Program-made: the position numbers and the translations under genes
Assembly (NCBI GenBank): GCA_002887195.1
Contig: PJAB01000827.1
Location: 1-20,112 of the forward strand
Direction of reading: 5' to 3'
From: Chrysochromulina parva
Lineage: Eukaryota > Haptophyta > Prymnesiales > Chrysochromulinaceae
Length of the DNA: 20,112 nt
Shown: one piece after another, positions 1 through 7,626 of the stretch
How the letters are laid out: the number at the start of each line of letters is the position of its first letter
How positions within the stretch are numbered: the first letter of the stretch is position 1
The notes under the pieces: generated by a model
What the model saw: only the letters and a program-made list of their open reading frames with translations
Told to the model about the DNA's origin: nothing
Databases searched by the model: none

Positions 1-82
1 TCGCCGAGCCCGAGCTCGTGGATGATGGCGCAATCACACCCGCAATCATCATGCAATCAGGATGCAATCAGGATGCAATCAC
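1..82 (-). repeat. Intron 7 of the TRPM-like gene: minisatellite plus copied exon end
   Basis: The donor is GTGATTGC after exon 83-154. Bases 1-31 are identical to exon bases 90-120, so the intron's 3' part is a copy of the exon end. The acceptor should lie about 7 bases left of the window, where the copied GGCCGAG would end. Between them are repeats of GATTGCATCCT type. Confidence 0.7.
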
Positions 83-2616
83 CTCGGCCTCGCCGAGCCC
101 GAGCTCGTGGATGATGGCGCCGCCCGAGAAGCACGTGAATAGTACCGAGAGCACCTGCATGCAATGAGGGAGGCCATCAGCATGCAATGAGGGAGGCCAT
201 CAGCATGCAATGAGGGAGGCCATCAGCATGCAATGAGAGCACCTGCTCCGATGCGTCTGCCATCACGTCGACAGACATGATCGTATTCTTGAGCAGTACG
301 GGCGCGCGCTGGTGCAGTTCCTTGAGCATCACGATCTCGGGCAGCCCAAAGAGTTTCGTCCACGCCGCTCCCGACGTGAGCTCGCACCTGATGAGGTTGG
401 CAATCAGCCAATGCGATCAGCATGCACTCAAGACAGCCCACCCACACAGAGAGTTTCGTCCACGCCGCAGCCGAGCTGTGAGCTCGCGCACATCGTGATG
501 AGCTCGCTTGCCGAGGGCGATGGCAGCTGTGAAAGCAAGCCGCGACGTAGCGAGGCGAAGGCTTGGGTGACGGAGCCCGTCTGATCGAGAAGGACAACAG
601 ACTTGCCCGTCTGTGCTCACGCGAGCGAGGGGGCACCGCATCCAAATTAGGGCATCGCACCCAAGACGCTCAGCGCGACGCCGCGGCACCGCGAGCGACC
701 GACGCACCCACACCGCTGATCAGTCGCACAATCAGGCTCGCTCAGGCGCGCTCTTGGACGTAGAGAGATCCCCCACCTGAAGCAGCTGCTTGAGGCGTGG
801 AAGCATAGCCGCAATCAGCATGCAATCAGCATGCAATCACCTGAAGCAGCTGCTTGAGGCGTGGAAGCATAGCCGCTTGGCCGTTGGCGACGAGATAGCC
901 CAACGGCCCGACGGCGGATAGGTCGGGAGCGTCGAGCACCTGATGAGGGACGCAATCAGCATGCACTCAGGGAGGCACTCAGGGTACGTCACCTGATGAT
1001 GAGGGACGCAATCAGCATGCTGATGAGGGATGCAATCCACAGTGCACTCGGCATGCAATCAGCATGCTGATGAGGGATGCAATCCACAGTGCACTCGGCA
1101 TGCTATCCTATGCACCGAATCCAGCAAGATGTAATGAGTGCCCCGGTTGAACAAGGTCTGCATGTAGTGAAGGCCCCACTTCTCACGAGGCGAGAAGAGG
1201 CCGTCGTGACCGAGCATCGCCTCGTCTGCGTTGCGTGGCACCTGCATGCTGCTGAAGGTCGATGGGTCCCTGACGAGGGTCGCAATCAATAGGGCGCTCG
1301 TTGGAGCACTCCAAGGCACTCACACAAGCAATCACACAAGCAAGCCGATGTCCACGATTACATGTAATCCTCCACATCATAGAATTGCGAAATCGTCTCG
1401 CAATCCGGCGGCTCCTCGGAACCCAACGGCCTCGCGCCCCTTCGGATGAGCGTGCACTTATCGAGGCACGACTGCGTAATGGGTGCCACGCCGCCCCGTT
1501 CGCCCCCTTCGCCCCGGCTCTGCAGTCCGTGCAGTCTCTCCATGGAGTCGATCACCACAATCGGGGGCCGCGAGTCCGTCAGCTTCATCGCCGCCTCGAT
1601 GAGTAACGCCGCTGCGGGCGAGGGGCTCAATTAGAGAGCAATTAGAGCGCAATTAGAGCGCAATTAGAGCGCAATTAGGGGGCAATTCGAGCGCAATTAG
1701 AGGGCTCTCCGCATAGTCACTCACCTGAGGGCGAGGGGCTCTGCACGTAGTCCACGATCAACCAGTTGGGCGTGCGCGAGAGGGTCGTGGCCGCATCCAG
1801 CAGCGCCGCAAAGACGTTCACCAGCTTCGCGAACAGGATCTCATTGATGATCTTGAGGGCGAACTCGTTCACACCCTCAAGGCATCCGGCGCCCTCGTTC
1901 ACACCGGCCCGAAGCGCCTGTTGTTGGGCGGCGGCCCGAAAGCTGCTGAACGAGGGAAGGGCAATCAGCCCCGGCGTGGCAAAGTCTTTCGGATGGAGGT
2001 GTCCCGCGTCCGAGACGATGAGCGTCTTGGGTGGATCTAGTCTCCAATGTCCAACGAACAGGCGCTGTAGCTGCGCTGACGATAGGACATGGCGCTGGCC
2101 TGAGCGCCTGTCCTTCGGCACGAAGCAGACCTTCGTGCGCTGGCCAGTCTCCTTGCAGATGTACTCGCCGCACGTGAGCGTCTGGTCGCCATCGCCGTCC
2201 TTCTCGTCGGCCTCAAGCTCGGCCTCCACCAGCTTCGTCGATCCGATCTCACCGAGCTCGGCCTCTACCGGCATGCCGTCGCTTGTGGGCGGCGCGGCCT
2301 CGGCGGGAGGTGATGCAAGGGACGGCTCGGCTCGAGCGGAGAGGTAGCCGTCAAGGTCTGCGTTGCTGGGCATGCGCATCGAAAATCCGGAGTCCACGCC
2401 AAAGCCTGGGTCGGGCGCAGATGGCGCGTACCGATCCTGCTGCGCCGGCGTCCACGATGCGGTCAGCTCCGTGGCGCTCGAGCCTGGCTCAAATGTGGGC
2501 GCAGCCCGCCTGGGTGGACGCGCCGCCGCCGCTGACAGATGCCGCATCGCCGCATCCACAAATTGCAGCTGGACGTCATCGTCCATGTCACTGGCGGCCG
2601 GGACTGTTGTCGCCAT
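1..2616 (-). CDS. TRPM-like SLOG (LSDAT) domain protein, 5' part, 3' end outside window
   Basis: Exons read on the minus strand: 2616-1725, 1611-1376, 1241-1116, 939-841, 610-492, 387-243 and 154-83. Together they give about 563 aa in one open frame, and the gene continues past the left edge. The chosen start is the ATG at 2616 (MATTVPAASDMDDD). Blocks in order match the nucleotide-binding SLOG/LSDAT region at the N-terminus of TRPM channels: LDPPKTLIVSDAG, NWLIVDYVQSPSPSAALLIEAAMK, RPPIVVIDSMERLHGL, GTHYILLDS, and TGKSVVLLDQTGSVTQAF. In TRPM proteins the corresponding blocks carry GG-rich ligand loops; here those glycines are mostly replaced (SDAG, DYVQS). The channel part, if any, would lie outside the window. 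The first ~150 residues are acidic and low complexity. The family call rests on motif order by eye and is moderately sure. The exon 4-5 junction has an alternative acceptor at 777 that would run into a stop. Confidence 0.62.
155..242 (-). repeat. Intron 6 of the TRPM-like gene, 33-bp type minisatellite
   Basis: Three and a half copies of a unit reading (sense) ATTGCATGCTGATGGCCTCC. The 12-base word gagagcacctgc (plus strand) occurs at both ends (147-158 and 235-246), so the intron start GTGCTCTC is also the start of the next exon. This looks like a target-site or tandem duplication spanning the AG|GT junction. Confidence 0.65.
388..491 (-). repeat. Intron 5 of the TRPM-like gene with a diverged copy of exon 6 start
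   Basis: The 5' end of the intron (451-491) is a diverged copy of the start of exon 6 (351-387), including gagtttcgtccacgccgc on the plus strand. The remainder carries short TGATCGCATTGG-type words. The divergence suggests an older duplication than that in intron 4. Confidence 0.6.
611..840 (-). repeat. Intron 4 of the TRPM-like gene, contains identical 36-bp copy of exon 4 end
   Basis: Bases 777-812 are identical to exon bases 841-876, and 28 bases of minisatellite (813-840) lie between. The first 64 bases of the intron therefore form an AG-to-AG duplication: the copy again ends in CTTCAG|GTG. Using the acceptor at 777 leads to an in-frame TGA, whereas using the one at 611 (GAGCACAG|ACGGGC) keeps the frame and yields KQLLQ-TGKSVV. 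I prefer 611. Confidence 0.6.
940..1115 (-). repeat. Intron 3 of the TRPM-like gene with internal tandem duplication
   Basis: The block GCATGCCGAGTGCACTGTGG (sense) and its continuation to CCCTCATCAGCATGCTGATT occurs twice in a row, followed by more TGATTGCGTCCC words. Donor GTGCAT after TTGCTGGATTCG, acceptor CATCAG before GTGCTCGACG. Both neighbouring exons stay in phase 0. Confidence 0.6.
1242..1375 (-). other. Intron 2 of the TRPM-like gene
   Basis: Donor GTGGAGG after CAATTCTATGAT, acceptor GCATGCAG before GTGCCACGC. It contains short GTGTGATTGCTT words but no clear copy of the flanking exons. It is phase 0 and joins ISQFYD to VPRNADEAML. Confidence 0.55.
1612..1724 (-). repeat. Intron 1 of the TRPM-like gene: 11-bp (CTAATTGCGCT)n and copied exon end
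   Basis: The donor GTGAGTG follows GAGCCCCTCGCCCTCAG (1741-1725). The intron ends with the near-identical GAGCCCCTCGCCCGCAG (1628-1612), so the acceptor is a copy of the exon end. In between is a minisatellite CTAATTGCGCT of about seven units. Confidence 0.7.
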
Positions 2617-2738
2617 CGAGTCGGATTGAACCCGTTCGCTGAAAAAATAGTTCTGATGAAATTCGTGCAAAAAGTGGAATGCATGCTCGGATGCTGTTCA
2701 AAAGGACTCACTACAGGATCTCCACTCTGCCAAGGCTT
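2617..2738 (-). promoter_or_regulatory. Short spacer between DPH7 stop and the TRPM-like start
   Basis: Only 122 bases separate the DPH7 stop codon from the ATG of the next minus-strand gene. It must hold the 3' end of one transcript and the promoter of the other. A pyrimidine-rich CTATTTTTTCAG (sense) lies just before the start and would serve as an acceptor if a 5' leader intron or spliced leader is used (inference). Confidence 0.4.
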
Positions 2739-5732
2739 TCACACCGCCCACAGGTGCAACGCTCGATCATAAAACGAGCACGTCGCTGCGACCATACGCT
2801 CGCCCGTCTCGGCGCCCCTGGAGGTTGCCCCCGCCGCCTCCACCGCCGACCCCCCAGATGGCGGCTGGACGATGGATCCGGCGAGGACGACGCCAAGGAA
2901 CGTGCCCGTGCCCTCGTCACGCAAAGGGGCCACAAACGATACCAGCCAATCTCCGGTGGCTGGGTCAACGTAAGGATCAGTCCAGCGAGCCTCGGCCGTG
3001 ATTGGATCTCCCTCGGCCGAGATTGGATCTCCCTCGGCCGAGATTGGATCTCCCTCGGCCGTGATTGGATCTCGAAAGGCGACGAGCCAGGGCCTCGAGC
3101 GCACGTCCCAGGTGGCGCCGTCCTGAGCGCGCCACTCGTAGATCACGTCGCCCTCCTCACCTGCACTCAGACGCACTCAGACGCAATCACAGACACACTC
3201 GGACGCAATCAGTGGCACTCTGACGCCATCAGACGCAATCACAGAGGCAATCAGACGCCATCAGAGGCCATCAGAGGCCATCAGAGACACTCAGAGGCCA
3301 TCAGAGGCCATCAGACGCAATCAGACGCCATCAGAGTGCTCACCGAGACAGCGCCAGACGCAATCAGACGCAAATCAGACGCAATCAGACGCAATCAGAC
3401 GCAATCAGACGCCATCAGAGTGCTCACCGAGACAGCGCCAGACGCCAGGCTCCCCCACTGTCATCGTCAACGTCGAGCCATATGCGAGCTCGCCTGATGA
3501 GGGAGGCCATCAGAGGGTCATCAGCATGCAATCGTCAACGTCGAGCCATAAGCGAGCTCGCCTGATGAGGGAGGCCATCAGAGGCTCATCAGCATGCAAT
3601 CGTCAACGTCGAGCCATATGCGAGCTCGCCTGATGAGGGAGGCCATCAGAGGGTCATCAGCATGCAATCGTCAACGTCGAGCCATATGCGAGCTCGCCTG
3701 ATGAGGGAGGCCATCAGAGGGTCATCAGCATGCAATCGTCAACGTCGAGCCATATGCGAGCTCGCCTGAGCTCGAGAGGATCTCGCGGTCGATTCCGTAT
3801 GCCGCGTAGTATGTGCCATCGAGCGCTGACGCGACGCCGAGCACCTGATGAGGGAGGCCATCAGAGGGTCATCAGTGTGCAATCAGAGACCATCGAGCGC
3901 TGACGCGACGCCGAGCACTTCGAGTGAGAGAGGGACGTCCCTAAATAGGCAATCACCTTCGAGTGAGAGAGGGACGTCCCTAAATAGGCAATCACCTTCG
4001 AGTGAGAGAGGGACGTCCCTAAATAGGCAAGCAGCGCCGTCGGAATGCATGCACGGATCTTATCGAGCATCGCCTCCCGCCCGTGTGAGAGCGGCTCGGC
4101 TCCAAGACAGTCACGCAGCTTCAAAGCCGCCGACTCACACGCGTGACGCAGCAGCTGTTCAGAGCCATCGGAGGTCATTGCCTTATTAGGAGTGCCGTCG
4201 GAGGTCATTGCCTTATTAGGAGAGCGCCGCCAGTCCGCACCGTATCCGAGGCCGCCCGCGCCCAGCCCGTGGGCCGTGTACTTCGCAATCTGCTCGAGGG
4301 TCACGACGAGATTCTTAGTCACCACCTCCTTCTCCTTCTCCACCTCGTTCACCACCTCGTCCTTCTCCTCCTCCTCCTCCTCCTCCTCCGCCACCACCGC
4401 CCGGAGCACGGCGAATCCCGCATGCATACGCGCTGCTAAGAGGACCCTCGGACGCTCCGGATGCCATCGGAGACGCCACACGCCACCGCCGTCGCCGCCC
4501 TCCTCGGCAAGGGGCGCGCGCAGCTGACGCGTGTCCCACAGGCGGACGGTTTCGTCATAGGAGCCCGTCGCGAGCAGGTGCTCGTGATCGGGACAGGGCG
4601 CGATGCAGCACACCTGATGCAAACGAGCCATCAGAGCCGCAATCAGCATGCAAACGAGCCATCAGAGCCGCAATCAGCAGATGCCCGTGATCGGGGCAGG
4701 GCGCGATGCAATACAGCAGCAGCATGCGCTCGAGACGGCGCTCGTCCAGGTGCGCGCCGAGCTGAGCGCTGCGCTGAGCACTAGCTGGGAGGCGCGCCTG
4801 GCGGCGGTGGAGGCGGAGCGTTTGGGCTGGTGCTCAACACGGCGCTTGAGGGCTGGCGCGAGGCGGCGGCCCTGTGTGGATTTCCAATTGAGTCGCAATC
4901 AATGGCCAATCAATGGCCAATCAATGGCCAATCAATGGCCAGTCGCACCCCGGCCCTATGCGGATTTCCAATTGAGTCGCAATCAATGGCCAATCAATGG
5001 CCAGTCAACGGCCAGCCGCACCCCGGCCCTATGCGATTTGCGGTTGGTCGCCGTCGCCGAGGGTGTTCCACAGCCACCGTCGTCGTCGATGGCAGTGCGT
5101 AGGTCCCAACGCTTGAAGAGGCCGTCGTCTGCGCCCGAGTAGAGCGTGTGCTGATCATGCCATCCGAACGCCACTGCCCAGCCCTCCAGCTCATGCGCCT
5201 GCCACGCCGTAAGCAGCCGAAGACCGCCCTCAGCTAGAGCACCGACGTATACCTTGCCTGCGGTGCTGCTGAGTGCGAGGCGTGTGAAGGGCGTGTCACT
5301 CCATGCGAGGCTCATGCACACGCCCGCGTCCTCGCACGCCATACTTCCGGCGTCCACGAGCTCCGATCCGCGCCCGTTTCCATCCGCGCAGCCAGCGGCG
5401 GCAGCAGCGTCGGCACCGCGCAGCGAGTAGAGATGCGCAGTTCCCGCGGCGGTGGCGAGCGCGAGCACGTGAGGTCCACCAGGCCGAGGGGGTAGCCACG
5501 CGCAGTCCAGGACGCCGGTGCCCTCGATCGCATGGGTCTCGACAAGTGCGTCCGCCGCGGTGGAAAGCAGCGCGAGCCTCCCGATGCGCCCTCCACTCAC
5601 CGTTGATGGATCCGCGTCCGGAGTCAGTTCGTAGCTCCCACAAGCCAGCAGATGCTCGTGCCCCTCGTAGGGGCAGAAGGCAACAACGTCCGCGTTCAGA
5701 GGCGTTCCCTGCGAGGCAAGGGTGGTGGGCAT
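2739..5732 (-). CDS. DPH7: DPH7 (diphthine methyl-esterase, WD40) with a Cache domain inserted near its C-terminus
   Basis: Exons on the minus strand: 5732-5022, 4613-3996, 3844-3766, 3493-3428 and 3160-2739. They make 631 aa with all phases matching. DPH7 (WDR85) removes the methyl ester of diphthine on eEF2 during diphthamide synthesis in the cytosol. Family marks: [22 protein letters not shown] (13-34), AHELEGW and YSGADDG (WD blades), [33 protein letters not shown] (361-365) and the terminal strand [13 protein letters not shown] (617-629). Known DPH7 proteins have a variable loop between YGADW and that last strand. Here the loop is about 250 aa and encodes a Cache sensor: [12 protein letters not shown] (451-462), SRPWL (513-517), [11 protein letters not shown] (551-561), [20 protein letters not shown]. 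Acidic run at 313-320. The ATG at 5732 matches the usual N-terminus. Confidence is high for DPH7 and good for Cache; an artefact or alternative splicing remains possible. Confidence 0.85.
2999..3079 (-). repeat. In-frame 21-bp coding repeat inside the Cache domain
   Basis: Four copies of a 7-residue unit DPI(T/S)AEG lie between SRPWL and WTDPY, at residues about 522-548. In Cache domains these two motifs are normally joined by a short loop, so the repeat lengthens a surface loop next to the ligand pocket. It keeps the frame. Confidence 0.8.
3161..3427 (-). repeat. DPH7 intron 4: 10-11 bp minisatellite with copied exon end
   Basis: Sense words are TGATTGCGTC and TGATGGCCTC. A 50-base block at 3396-3445, which spans the exon-4 end and the donor GTGAGCAC, is repeated at 3312-3361 inside the intron. 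The acceptor GAGTGCAG precedes GTGAGGAGGG, so the intron and the next exon both begin GTGAG. Confidence 0.75.
3494..3765 (-). repeat. DPH7 intron 3: GC-AG intron made of four 68-bp tandem units
   Basis: Left edges of the units are at 3465, 3533, 3601, 3669 and 3737, each 68 bases apart. Each unit begins with a copy of the downstream exon start (GCGAGCTCGCATATGGCTCG, sense) and ends CATCAG. The only splice-like solution is CTCAG|GCGAGC...CATCAG|GCGAGC, a GC-AG intron of exactly 4 x 68 = 272 bases. One copy differs by an a/t change. Confidence 0.8.
3845..3995 (-). repeat. DPH7 intron 2: 39-bp repeats of the exon end plus copied exon start
   Basis: The last 39 bases of exon 2 (from 3996) are repeated at 3957 and 3918. 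Each copy ends CTCGAAG, and the two junctions between adjacent copies read AAG|GTGATTGCC. The copies are followed by a 29-base copy (3890-3918) of the next exon's start (3816-3844). The intron therefore carries duplicates from both flanks and then TGATGACCCTC words. Reading through the 39-base units stays in frame (13 aa each), so retention is possible. Confidence 0.7.
4163..4222 (-). repeat. 30-bp in-frame duplication in DPH7 exon 2
   Basis: It encodes PNKAMTSDG twice (residues about 369-387), immediately after YGADW. The DNA (sense CCTAATAAGGCAATGACCTC) resembles the intron minisatellite vocabulary and could be exonised intron sequence. It marks the left border of the Cache insertion. Confidence 0.65.
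4614..5021 (-). repeat. DPH7 intron 1 with ATTGATTGGCC minisatellite and copied exon edges
   Basis: It joins RKSHRAG to [14 protein letters not shown], as expected in DPH7. A 19-base exon-end word at 5017-5035 recurs at 4944-4962. A diverged copy of the downstream exon start (4576-4611) sits at 4678-4713. The middle (about 4714-4880) is not repetitive and, read on the plus strand, gives a coiled-coil-like open stretch ([18 protein letters not shown]). Confidence 0.7.
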
Positions 5733-5955
5733 GATGCTCCGCCTCGCCCGTCGGGAACCCCCCCCCTGGCGGCGGCCCGCGTCGCCGGGGCTTCTTCCGT
5801 CTCGGAGCAAAAAGTTGCCTCTGGCAAAGGCTCTACACCAACGAGCCTTCAGTCGCCACGTGTGTGGGCGGTCTTCACATGAACGTGTCGCGTCCGACGG
5901 TTCGGCTCTCGCGTTGGTCGGTCCCTTATCGCTGCCGCCTTGCTCGGACGCGCTC
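5733..5955. promoter_or_regulatory. Bidirectional promoter region DPH7 / TQT-motif protein
   Basis: 223 bases between two divergent start codons. No TATA box is evident. It is GC-rich at the DPH7 side and more mixed toward the plus-strand gene. The frame upstream of the plus-strand ATG is open, so an upstream start (ATG at 5731) cannot be excluded. Confidence 0.5.
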
Positions 5956-7284
5956 ATGGCAGATCCGGAGCGCCAACCTGCGTCCAACAAGCCCTACCTG
6001 GGCGCCTTCTACCTCCGTGACGAGGCTTGCTACCGCATCATCGAGGCCACCGGCCCGAGCACCGTCTCCGTGAAAGGCGTCGACGAGCCGGGTGGCAAAG
6101 AGTGGACGACGACAGGCGAGGTGTTCAAAAAGGGCCTCGCCTTGGACTACAAGTTCAGGGCGGTCGAGCGCGACGTCTTCGGGCGCATCATCGGCGCCGG
6201 CGCCATCAGGTGGGAGTGGCCCAAGGACGACCAGTGGGAGCGCCTCCTCTCGTGGAAGAGCGCAGCGACACCGTACCTCGGCAAGTACGTCGACGCGACC
6301 AACCCGCAGAAGTTTCGGACTTTGGAGCCCGGTGCCGTGGGCACCACCTCAAAGGTGCTCCTGCGCGGCGCCGATGTCCAGGAGGGAGGCGACTTCAAAC
6401 AGTGGACGGCCTCTGGCTCCGTGACAGCGGATGGCCTGGTGCTTGATCTCTCGAAGATGCCCGGCGGCGGCGGCGGCAGAAATGAGAAGGCGACGCTGAT
6501 GGTGGGCGGCGGGCTGCAGTTTTCGGACAAGAGCGGCACCGTGTGGAAGCGGCTGCCCCCCAAGGAGTACATCAACGAGTTCGCGCGCTTGCACGACATC
6601 CAGGCCAAGCTGACCGTGGTCCTGAACGAGCTGGTCTTTGACGAGCAGTTTGCGGCATATTCGATACCAGAAGATCCTCTGAAGAGATTTGCGGAGCTGC
6701 TGATGGCGCGAATCTCGGGTGGAGCGCCCGAGGCGGCGGCGACGCAGACCTCGCGACCGATGACTGCCAAGCCCGACCAGCCCGCGGGCACGCAGATGAC
6801 GCCTCGTCATGCAATCTCGAATCGCGAGGATCCTCGGAGTCTCGTCCATCTCGAGACCCAGATGACACCTCGGGATCCCGGAGATGCCGAGACCCAGATG
6901 ACCCCGCGCACGGCGGACGAGATCGAGACGCAAACGTCGCGCCCCGGAACGCGCCCCGCCTCACGGGAAGGCGCTCTTGTGCTTCGGTACGGCTTTGGCG
7001 GCGAGGGTGCCCCTGCGCCGGCGGCCAGTTCCGTCAGTTTCGTCGAGGACCATTTCCCAAACCCCCCGATGTCTCCGATTGGCGAGGACGGGCCGTTGGA
7101 TGCCGAGGGGGACGAGGGCGGCGCCGGCGCATCGGCAGAGGAGCACGCGTTGGACGGCAGCTCGCTAGCAGAGGATCTCGCAGCGGCTCCTGCTGAAGGA
7201 GGAGCTGACGGAGGGGCAGCTCCGGCGGCGTCCGATCCCCCGGCACCGCCTCCCGAGGCGCCGCCGGCCGCTGACGCCGCGTGA
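5956..7284 (+). CDS. Intronless 442-aa protein with five TQT/TQM motifs, possible dynein light chain (LC8) ligand
   Basis: I do not recognise the family. The start is the ATG at 5956 (MADPERQPASNKPYLG). Residues about 12-205 look like two related beta-rich segments containing YLGAFYLRDEACYRIIEATG and TPYLGKYVDATNPQKFRTLEPG, with several Trp residues. Residues 205-253 are helical (YINEFARLHDIQAKLTVVL). Then follows a disordered tail with TQT at 263 and 325 and TQM at 279, 301 and 313, spaced 12-22 residues, mostly in the context TQMTPR or TQTSRP. The TQT core is the classic LC8/DYNLL-binding motif (established knowledge), so a multivalent LC8 scaffold is a reasonable inference. The last ~60 residues are Ala/Pro/Gly-rich and acidic. 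It is divergent from DPH7. Codon use is like its neighbours. Confidence 0.8.
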   Translation: MADPERQPASNKPYLGAFYLRDEACYRIIEATGPSTVSVKGVDEPGGKEWTTTGEVFKKGLALDYKFRAVERDVFGRIIGAGAIRWEWPKDDQWERLLSWKSAATPYLGKYVDATNPQKFRTLEPGAVGTTSKVLLRGADVQEGGDFKQWTASGSVTADGLVLDLSKMPGGGGGRNEKATLMVGGGLQFSDKSGTVWKRLPPKEYINEFARLHDIQAKLTVVLNELVFDEQFAAYSIPEDPLKRFAELLMARISGGAPEAAATQTSRPMTAKPDQPAGTQMTPRHAISNREDPRSLVHLETQMTPRDPGDAETQMTPRTADEIETQTSRPGTRPASREGALVLRYGFGGEGAPAPAASSVSFVEDHFPNPPMSPIGEDGPLDAEGDEGGAGASAEEHALDGSSLAEDLAAAPAEGGADGGAAPAASDPPAPPPEAPPAADAA

Positions 7285-7626
7285 TCCATGCTCACGCACG
7301 AGAGAGACTAGAGCCCCTGGTCTCTCCACGGTCCGCACTCTCTACGTTCACCAGATTACACCACACACCACACATGACCGGACTCCACGATACAGTACGC
7401 CGGGCCACAACAACGCTGACGAATGTATAATGGTGTAATAGACAAATAGACCAGCAGGGAGTTAGAGGGGAGTGCGAATAGAGCGCCAGTCCGCGAGGCG
7501 GCTCGGCCTTATCCTTTTTTGGGTGCAAGTTGGCGGAAATCACAAACGGTGGCCGTATCCGAGAGTTTGTTGAACATCTTTGAACCCCGGCCAGGCCAGC
7601 CGCCTCAGGAGCTGCGTGCAGTTCAC
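7285..7626 (+). other. Intergenic: 3' end of the TQT gene and promoter of the metalloprotease
   Basis: 342 bases, clearly less GC-rich than the genes around it. It contains aatgtataatggtgtaatag near 7422-7442, with a TATA-like core and a TGTAA that could be a polyadenylation word. No conserved gene was seen; the stretch from 7519 is open in the protease frame but lacks an ATG. Confidence 0.4.

Noticed and set aside
2617..2670. Upstream extension of the TRPM-like protein to 2670
   Set aside because: It would begin at TTG, not ATG, and the sequence there looks like a pyrimidine-rich acceptor or leader.
2739..3160. Treating the Cache module as an independent gene
   Set aside because: No start or stop separates it from the DPH7 exons on either side, and all phases match a single chain; kept as the stated alternative.
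2679..3497. 272-codon plus-strand frame with SLGRDWI and RNQTQSDAI repeats
   Set aside because: Antisense of the Cache coding repeat and intron minisatellite.
3161..3800. CRISPR-like direct repeats
   Set aside because: Units are contiguous or 10-11 bases long without unique spacers, lie inside introns of a eukaryotic gene and have no cas genes nearby.
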